Assembly (NCBI RefSeq): GCF_945859705.1
Contig: NC_079138.1
Location: 9,297,328-9,361,327 of the forward strand
Direction of reading: 5' to 3'
DNA length: 64,000 nt
DNA from: Episyrphus balteatus
Lineage: Eukaryota; Arthropoda; Insecta; Diptera; Syrphidae
Each line of letters starts with the position of its first letter. Within the stretch, counting starts at the first letter, position 1. Below the pieces are notes generated by a model. The model did no database searches. It was not told where the DNA came from and worked only from the letters and a program-made list of their open reading frames with translations. The position numbers were made by a program, and so were the translations under genes. Shown one piece after another: positions 57,199 through 64,000 of this stretch.

Positions 57199-60121
57199 AT
57201 GGGTAAAACACTAAATCAGTTAAGTTTGACTGAGTTGAAGGCGGAATTGACTAAGCGAAGTCTTCCTACTGCTGGATCGAAAAATGATCTCATTATTCGT
57301 CTACAGGATTATTTAACCCAGAAAAACGAAGATTTGGATACATTTCAATTCGAGGTTGAAATGATAGAAGAACGAGTAAGTACTAGTTCCGATATGTCAT
57401 CCATGATGGCTGTTCTCCTTGCAAAATTTGAAGAACAGAAAGAACAAATTGAGACACAACGCAAGGAACAGAGAGAACAAATGGAAAAACAACGTACCGA
57501 GCAAAGGAGTGAACAACAGAGTGTTCTCAAACAAATGGAAAAACAACGTACCGAGCAAAAGAGTGAACAACAGAATCTTCTCGAAAAATTAGATGAACAG
57601 AAAAACATCATCCAAGGTAAGCTTGACGCGATCGAGAACAAGTTCGTTGCTATTGATGCTTCCATCAAATGCTTTGAAAAGCAATCTCAAGAAAAGTTCG
57701 AGAAAGTTGAAGAAAAACTCGAGAAAGTAGAAGGAAAGTTCGAGAAAGTGGATGACAAGTTTGAAAAAATGGAAGTTAAAATGCAAAGTATTACTGAGGA
57801 ACTTGACAAGGTTCGGAAAATTAAGATTCGAGAAAGTTCTGGTGAGTACCCAAAGAAGAAGGAAATGCATCCACCAACATTTGATGGACAAAGTTCTTGG
57901 TCGATCTACAAGAAACAGTTTGATGAAGCTGCAACAACAAATGGCTGGGATGACGAAGACAAATGTATAGCGCTGACTCTTGCTCTTAGAGGTCCTGCTG
58001 CTGAGTTGTTACAAACGTTACCACCAGAAAAGAATGGTAACTTTAACGCTCTTGTCCAGGTCATTGAAAAACGCTTTGGAGATGGCCATATGCAGGAAGT
58101 CTTCCGCGTCCAACTCAATACAAGAGTCCAGAAAAGAGGAGAAACTCTGCAACAACTTCAAGCAGATATTGAAAGGTTGGCTCATCTGGCATATCCGACA
58201 GCAGGAGACGACATTATCAATCAGTTTGCGACAGAAGCCTTTGTACGTGCTGTATCTGATATAAATCTTCAGCGAGCAATTCGAACAGCTGGAAAACGTT
58301 CCCTTCCTGAAGCATTAGCGTTTGCACTGACTATGGAAGCAGCAGAACAGGCTTCTCAAGGCGTTCATCGGGTAAGAGAAGTTGCAGTGGAGGAATGCTC
58401 TTGTCAAAAACTCGCGTTCCAAAGAAACCAGCGAGACGGAGCTGCTCGATGCTGGAACTGTAACAAGACCGGACATCTCCAGCGGCAGTGCAGATTGCCA
58501 CCAAGAAGAACTGCTTGCCAACACTGTGGAAACAGGAATATTGCCCAACAACAGGTAAGCGATACAACTACCACTCATGCTTATCTTGAATTCCCATTCG
58601 GGAAACGAGTAAGAACCAACTTCGAGGGGCAGAAGCTGGTTTCTGGTATCGATGGCCCCAGAACCACAATTCAAGTCTCACAGACTAAACGAGACAACAA
58701 AAGTCTGACAGTGGAGGCGACCATAAACAACAAACAACATGTGGCTACAATTGACACCGGTGCCACCGCCTCCATTGTACGAAGAGACTTGGTGAAGATG
58801 ACATGGCTACATAACACCAACAGCTACCGTCTGAAGACCGCCACAGGAGAAGCAGCAAGGGTGTACGGTGAAGTTCGTCTTACGATCCGTATGGCAGAAC
58901 TAGAGTTTTCGCATGTGTTTTTGGTGGCAGATATATGTGACGAGTGCATCATTGGAATCGACTTCATGAAGGAGCATGGAATCATTTTGGATATCAGTAA
59001 TCAAGTCCTGAAATACAGAAATGTAGAGATTCCAATGGTCTATGGCACTGACAACTCGACAACAATTAGAACTGTCATCAAAGAAGACATGTGTCTGCCT
59101 CCTTCTTCAGAAGTTTTTGTGTGGACCAAGTTAAAGGGGAACTTTGGAAGCCATCGATACCTCATGGTTGAACCAGAAGTTGAGCAAAGTTACGAAAACA
59201 TCATCATCGGGAAGACTCTTGTGGCACCAAAGAACAACATGGTACCTGTACGGATACTTAACATCAAACCGTACCCAATCAAGCTTAAGAAAGGAGAAGT
59301 TGTTGGGCAATGTGAATCTGTGTCCGCAATAACTAAGATCAATGAAATGGACATACAGATGACTATGAACTCTGAGAAACTAAAGACTCAAATTCTCAAA
59401 TCAGACAACTTGAGTCAACATCAGCTTAATGTTGCTGGAAGGCTTCTTCATGAATATGCTGATATCTTCTCTTCACCCAGCGGGCAATACGGCCGAACAC
59501 AACTGGTGCAGCACCGAATCGATACAGGAGACGCTAGGCCGATTCGTCAACCAGCAAGACGTCTCCCCTTGGCCAAACAAGGTGAAGTTGAAGAAATGAT
59601 ATCGACAATGAAGAAAGACGGGCTGATCGAAAATTCCAAAAGCCCTTGGGCATCACCGGTAGTTCTCGTCAAAAAGAAGGATGGAAGCACTCGATTTTGT
59701 GTCGACTACCGCAGACTGAATGATGTGACGAAGAAAGACAGCTACCCACTGCCAAGAATCAGCGATACTCTAGATGCAATGGAAGGAGCACAATGGTTTT
59801 CGACTTTGGACTTGAAGAGTGGCTACTGGCAGGTAGAAATCCATCCAGAAGATCGAGAAAAGACGGCTTTCTCCACAGGAAATGGTCTGTGGCAGTTCAA
59901 TGTCATGCCGTTTGGACTATGTAATGCCCCAGCTACTTTTGAGCGCTTAATGGAGTGCGTTTTAAATGGATTAACCTGGAAATCTTGCCTAGTCTATTTG
60001 GATGATGTCATCGTTTACGGAAAAACATTTGATGACCATTGTGAAAACCTAAAGGCTGTATTCCAAAGGCTACGAGAAGCACATCTTAAGTTGAATCCAA
60101 AGAAATTTGACTTTTCAAGAC
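57199..60121 (+). pseudogene. gypsy gag-protease-RT frame (frame broken at its end)
   Basis: The start at 57199 is the first ATG after the 5' LTR and opens directly into an N-terminal SAP-like motif (LSLTELKAELTKRSLPTAG, residues 8-26; SAP folds bind DNA). Then a long coiled coil (about 60-205) with heptad-like repeats of QMEKQRTEQ and KFEKV; a Gag capsid-like region (HPPTFDGQSSWSIYKKQF onward); a CCHC zinc knuckle (CWNCNKTGHLQRQC, 418-431) with a further CQHCGN pair; retropepsin (ATIDTGATASIV, 517-528); and reverse transcriptase (FCVDYRRLN, FSTLDLKSGYWQ, MPFGLCNAPATFERLM, VYLDDVIVYG at about 932). Gag and Pol share one frame here. After about residue 974 the text turns non-homologous because one base appears to be missing near 60121; connection and RNase H continue in another frame. 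Confidence 0.92.
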
Positions 60122-60840
60122 CGAGGTTAAATATTTGGGGCATATCATCTCATCCCAAGGAGTGAAGACTGATCCTGAAAAAGTTGACACTGTGAAGAAC
60201 TGGCCAACCCCTCAGGACAAGCATCAACTTCGGAGTTTCCTGGGTCTGGCAACGTACTATCGACGATTTGTGAAGGATTTTGCGAGAATCGCCAAAAGCT
60301 TGCACCAACTTACGGAGAAGGGTAAACCCTTTAAATGGTCAGGTGAGTGTGAGAAAAGCTTTCAGGAACTGAAGCTGCGGTTATGTGAAGCTCCTGTGCT
60401 GGCCTATCCGACTCCAGGCAAACAATTCATCATTGACGCAGATGCAAGTAATGTTGGAGTTGGTGCTGTTTTATCGCAAGTTCATAACGGAGAAGAAAAG
60501 GTCGTTGCCTATTTCAGCAAGGTACTCTCGAAACAAGAAAGAAACTATTGCGTGACCAGAAGGGAACTTCTAGCTCTAGTATTGGCAACAAAGCACTTCC
60601 ATAAGTACATCTATGGACAGAAGTTCCTTCTTCGCACAGATCATGGTGCACTAAATTGGCTTTTGAACTTCAAAAATCCAGAGGGTCAAGTAGCAAGATG
60701 GATCGAGATACTTCAGACGTATCAATGTCAGATTCAACATCGAAGAGGAAAGCTGCATTCAAATGCAGACGCATTATCTCGGCGCCCGTGCAAGCAAGAC
60801 TGCAAGCATTGCACACGACTAGAAGAAAGGTCGTCGCTGT
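60122..60840 (+). pseudogene. gypsy RT connection and RNase H
   Basis: Family-like text resumes in the second frame at KYLGHIISSQGVKTDPEKV, before the nominal Met at 60135. It goes on through LRSFLGLATYYRRFVKDFA, RNase H (FIIDADASNVGVGAVLSQ, KVLSKQERNYCVTRRELLA, LRTDHGALNWLL) and NADALSRRPC, the usual end of RNase H. Beyond about 60835 (EERSSLLEER) the frame drifts away from the family and the integrase begins in the third frame. RNase H removes the RNA strand of the cDNA hybrid. Confidence 0.88.
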
Positions 60841-61850
60841 TAGAAGAACGAGAGCTGATCCCATTTGCGGCTGGAGTAATGAAGAACTCAGAATGGCCCA
60901 ACAGGAAGATTCGGACATCGAACCCATCCTTGAATGGAAGGAACATCAAGAGAAACCAGAATGGGCCGACATCTCCGACCGAAGCCCCACTCTAAAAGCA
61001 TATTGGGCACAATGGGACTCACTTCATGTGCAAGAAGGGCTACTCAGGCGTAAGTGGGAATCCGCAGATGGTAAATCCTATGTAATGCAGCTAGTCGTAC
61101 CTCAGTCAAAGGTAAATGATGTTCTCCGAGAGATGCACGGTGGAATTTCTGGAGGCCATTTAGGCATCAACAAGACGCTGGAAAAGCTACGACAGCAATT
61201 CTACTGGTTACGTATGAGAGAAGACGTTGAAAAGTGGTGCCGAAAATGTGATACTTGTGCCGCTAGCAAAGGACCAGCTAGAAAAATCCAAAGCAAGATG
61301 CAGCAGTACAATGTGGGTGCACCTTTTGGGAGAATTGCAATAGACGTAGCAGGTCCTTTTCCCGAAACCAACAACGGAAATCGATACATCCTTGTAGTGA
61401 TGGACTACTTCAGCAAATGGCCTGAGGCATTTGCCATTCCAAACCAGGAAACCAAAACAGTTGTGGATAAGATTGTCTTTCATTGGGTGAGCAGGTTCGG
61501 AGTACCCAGTGAACTTCATTCCGACCAAGGAAGGAACTTCGAATCTAAGATCTTTCAAGAGGTTTGCTCACTCCTTGGCATCAAGAAGACGCGAACAACA
61601 CCGCTTCATCCACAATCTGATGGGATGGTTGAGCGATTTAACAGGACACTTAAGGAACACCTGTCAAAAGTAGTCAATGATAATCAACGAGACTGGGACC
61701 GACATATTCCATTATTCTTGATGGCCTATAGAAGTGCAACACATAGTTCTACTGGACATACACCATCGGAAGTACTATTTGGCTCAACAATACGCCTGCC
61801 CAGTGAGATAAAATTTGGAAGTGTTCCAAACGAGCCACATGAACGTAGAT
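60840..61850 (+). pseudogene. gypsy integrase
   Basis: Real homology starts near RADPICGWSNEELRMAQQ, although the open frame extends upstream to 60656 as an overlap with RNase H in another frame. The zinc-binding HHCC domain has MHGGISGGHLGINKTLEKL and RKCDTCAASKG. The catalytic core has IAIDVAGPFPE, LHSDQGRNFESK and PQSDGMVERFNRTLKEH, supplying D, D and E. After FGSVPNEPHER the frame is lost at about 61847 by a one-base-class shift. Confidence 0.9.
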
Positions 61851-62189
61851 AACCTGAAAGGAACACTGGCTGACATTCACCAACGGACAAGGACAAATAT
61901 AAAAGCGTCTAGTGACAGGATGAAAACAAGATATGACGCGCGAGCGACAGCAACAGGGTTTCAAGAAGGAGAACTTGTGTGGTTTTACAATCCCCACCGA
62001 CAAAAGGGACTATCACCGAAGCTACAACAAAACTGGGAAGGCCCTTACACAGTAATGACCAGAATTAACGATGTGGTTTACCGTATACAAAGAGGGGTAA
62101 GAGGCAAACTAAAGGTAGTTCATTGTGACCGTTTACATCGTTATAATGGTGAAAGAAGCAATGGAGTTGTTCGGGACGAACAATCCTAA
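61845..62189 (+). pseudogene. gypsy integrase C-terminal tail
   Basis: In the next frame: DNLKGTLADIHQRTRTN, DRMKTRYDARAT, GELVWFYNPHRQKGLSPKL, WEGPYTVMTRINDVVYRI and LKVVHCDRLHRY. This is the GPY/F-type module and basic tail of gypsy integrases. The stop at 62187-62189 is 11 bp before the 3' LTR. The start shown for the longest open frame (61815) is in shifted sequence; homology begins around 61848. Confidence 0.88.
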
Positions 62190-62200
62190 GAGAGGGGCAA
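62187..62200 (+). other. gypsy polypurine tract
   Basis: 'aagagaggggcaa' immediately precedes the 3' LTR and would prime plus-strand synthesis. Confidence 0.75.
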
Positions 62201-62671
62201 TGTAACGATGAATTACTGAACTACTTTTAAGATAAAAGTCTGAACACACTACCTACTACTGCAAAGGTAGAAATGTGAACGGACCTTTAATAATCAAGAA
62301 ACTACCTACCCTCTGAACACATCCCAAAATATCCAACTAGACTGGAAGTCTGAAGCGCCCCCTCTTGGAAAGGAAGTTTCGAGAAGCAAAGACGAGAACC
62401 TTCGAAGACATTCTCGAATCTCGAAATTCCGGTATAAAAGGGCAGCGTAAACACCGACCGGATACAGTTTAATCTTGAAAGTGAAAGAGTACAGTACAAA
62501 GTGAAATAAAGTGTTGCGAATTGTTAGTAGTAAATAAAGTGATTTAAAAGTGTGTTTGTTTGAGCGAATAATAAAAGTAAATTGAGTTGAAATAAAGTGT
62601 GTTCTTATTTGAACGGAAATATAAGTGGAAATTAAATAAGTTTTATTGTGAACCCGGAATAAAACATTACA
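62201..62671 (+). repeat. gypsy 3' LTR (471 bp)
   Basis: It has the same ends as the 5' LTR. Its U3 lacks the tandem array and contains 'gaagcgccccctcttgg' and 'cgagaagcaaagacgaga', which match the third LTR at 63735 better than they match its own partner LTR. TATAAAAGGG lies at 62433. AATAAA in 'ccggaataaaac' near its end could serve as a polyadenylation signal. Confidence 0.95.
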
Positions 62672-63734
62672 ATATGAATAAAATTGAACAAAAATATTGC
62701 ATCATTATTTTTATAAAAATCGCTCTTAATATAGTAGAATGGTAAAAATAAGTCATCGCACGTAGACTTTTGTCGGTCACTGTAATTTTTTCTGAAATTT
62801 GGAATGTAGAAAATAATTTCTGCAAAATTTGATACCAATTTCACTTAAAATAGTTTTTTTTCCGAAAAATGTTTAGGTACATATAACGATTTCTAACGAT
62901 TTTGATTTTTTTTCTAAAAATGCGCCTTAATAGGTAAATGAAATTGCTCAAATTCATTCAAGATTTTGTTAGGCAGGGCGGCCACTGCAGAAACGCTTAA
63001 CTCATCAAGGTAAAGAAAATTTCAAATTTGAAGTGAAAGAGGGCTGTTAGTAATTACGAAAACCACAGTCCACAGGTCTTCCCGTCTGCATTAGGCACTG
63101 TTGGCGTGGTAAAACTAATTGTGCATCTCATAGAGCTTAAAGACGATATTGGTGTCAAATAATTGTCTGTGATAATAAACTCAAAACACGAACCTTTTTT
63201 TTTATTTATGTACATATTTATTGAAAGGTGGGTGTCTGGAGTGAGCTATTTGAGCTATTCAAGTTCATGTACAAACCAAAATCATGTTTAAATTCAAAAT
63301 TTGTGAGGACATCTACTGGTGCATAGAGGAAGGAATACCAAGAGAGCCGACTCGTACCCCCCATAAACAAAAAATACCAAGACTGGAAACTCGGCGGTCA
63401 ACTGACGTTTGCCTACAAGCTGCGAGGTATGGTGAATGTCATGAACCTATCGTTGTGTTCGTGTCCGCTGTGTGGTGAATGTCGTGAATCTATAAATGTG
63501 TGCGTGTTAACGTCATTTACCAACGTGGTGGCTTTCACATATATTCACAGACAGCACTGTACACAAAAGGGTTTTGCGGGGAAAGACGTACGAAATTTTC
63601 CAGTCTTGGTATTTTTTGTTTATGGTACCCCCCTTACCTAAAATACCCGCAAATTTATTTTAAGATAATCTCTCTTATTTTTCTCTTGTTTTCCTATCTG
63701 TGAATACGTGTGAAAAGTACAATTCGTTTAATAC
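62672..63734. other. Spacer between gypsy LTR copies, no gene recognised
   Basis: AT-rich sequence followed by a GC-richer stretch (62970-63120, 63330-63600). Short open frames (62-70 codons) have no recognisable domains. Confidence 0.6.
63364..63626. repeat. Inverted-repeat pair, possible small MITE
   Basis: 'ataaacaaaaaataccaaga' + 'ctggaaa' near 63363-63389 is mirrored at about 63598-63624 as 'tttccag' + 'tcttggtattttttgtttat', an inverted match of 27 bp with C-rich flanks. Between them 'ggtgaatgtc.tgaa' occurs twice. No target duplication could be fixed. Confidence 0.6.
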
Positions 63735-64000
63735 TGTAACGATGAATTACCGAACTACTTTTAAGATAAAAGTCTGAACACACTACCTGCTACAGTAAAG
63801 GTAGAAATGTGAACGGACCTTTAGTAATTAAGAAACTACCCTCTGAACGCATCCAAAGAAATTCCCTCGACTGCTGAATATCCCAAAATATCCCACTGGA
63901 CTGGAAGTATGAAGCGCCCCCTCTTGGAAAGGAAGCTTCGAGAAGCAAAGACGAGAACCTTCGAAGACATTCTCGAATTCCGAATTTCAGGTATAAAAGG
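63735..64000 (+). repeat. Start of another gypsy LTR of the same family (cut by window end)
   Basis: It begins TGTAACGATGAATTACCGAA and reaches the promoter TATAAAAGG at the window edge. Only U3 is visible, so I cannot tell a solo LTR from a second full element. Same orientation as the upstream element. Confidence 0.93.

Larger units (their letters stand above)
56501..62671 (+). mobile_element. Ty3/gypsy LTR retrotransposon (6.17 kb)
   Basis: Two LTRs (56501-57048 and 62201-62671) with TGTAA...TTACA ends flank a gag-pol region in the order protease, RT, RNase H, integrase, the gypsy order. A primer site follows the 5' LTR and a purine-rich tract (aagagaggggcaa) precedes the 3' LTR. ATAT occurs on both sides (56497-56500 and 62672-62675) as a possible 4-bp target duplication, but in AT-rich DNA this may be chance, and the two outer flanks do not belong to one known sequence. 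No env-like third frame is present. Confidence 0.95.

Noticed and set aside
57345..58674. Minus-strand frames of 70-119 codons
   Set aside because: They are shadows of the gypsy Gag coiled coil and zinc-knuckle region.
56497..62675. ATAT on both sides as proof of a simple gypsy insertion
   Set aside because: Four A/T bases match easily by chance here, and the outer flanks and U3 sequences disagree with one clean insertion; kept only as a possibility.

Overview
The window looks like repeat-rich DNA from an insect nuclear genome, probably a fly (Diptera), although the order is inference. Grounds: very AT-rich sequence, spliceosomal-type exon remnants with GT/AG borders, a copia-type element primed by half of the initiator tRNA-Met, a Ty3/gypsy element, a LOA/I-like non-LTR element and many MITEs. 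I see no intact host gene. Every host-gene trace is a broken exon fragment.

Layout. (1) 1-2640: decayed sequence with a TCERG1-like exon remnant and other exon-like remnants that I cannot name. (2) 2645-7450: a copia retrotransposon on the minus strand, truncated inside its RNase H region. Its upstream LTR is split by a 1.13 kb hAT-type element with a perfect 8-bp target duplication. (3) 7451-9474: the right part of a long-inverted-repeat element, carrying a 196-bp PIF/Harbinger-type MITE. (4) 9475-56422: a head-to-tail array of five large units (about 7.6-9.5 kb each). Each unit carries an unprocessed type II phosphatidylinositol 4-kinase (PI4K2) pseudogene on the minus strand, an ELM2/SANT (MIER-like) fragment on the minus strand, two DCAF13/Sof1 fragments on the plus strand, and a tandem-repeat-bearing mobile element inserted in a PI4K2 exon. 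Each also carries a 512-bp MITE, a 334-bp hairpin and a 336-bp MITE (truncated in unit 5). Units 1 and 2 also contain a 1,535-bp segment holding a near-perfect 344-bp palindrome and a 147-bp tandem array. Between units 4 and 5 sits a complete copy of the long-inverted-repeat element (about 750-bp arms), itself interrupted by a 5'-truncated non-LTR retrotransposon. (5) 56501-62671: a gypsy element with two LTRs and a gag-pol broken by three frameshifts. (6) 62672-63734: spacer with an inverted-repeat pair. (7) 63735-64000: the start of another LTR of the same gypsy family.

The copies in this window serve as each other's empty-site controls. The LINE, the Harbinger MITE, the long-inverted-repeat element and the 1,535-bp segment each have an unoccupied paralogous site here, so their borders and target duplications are read directly. 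The most interesting possibility is that the array, with antisense-capable fragments of at least two conserved genes (PI4K2 and DCAF13), long hairpins and dense transposons, is a small-RNA-producing or ampliconic locus comparable in layout to Su(Ste)-type arrays. That is inference and needs small-RNA data.
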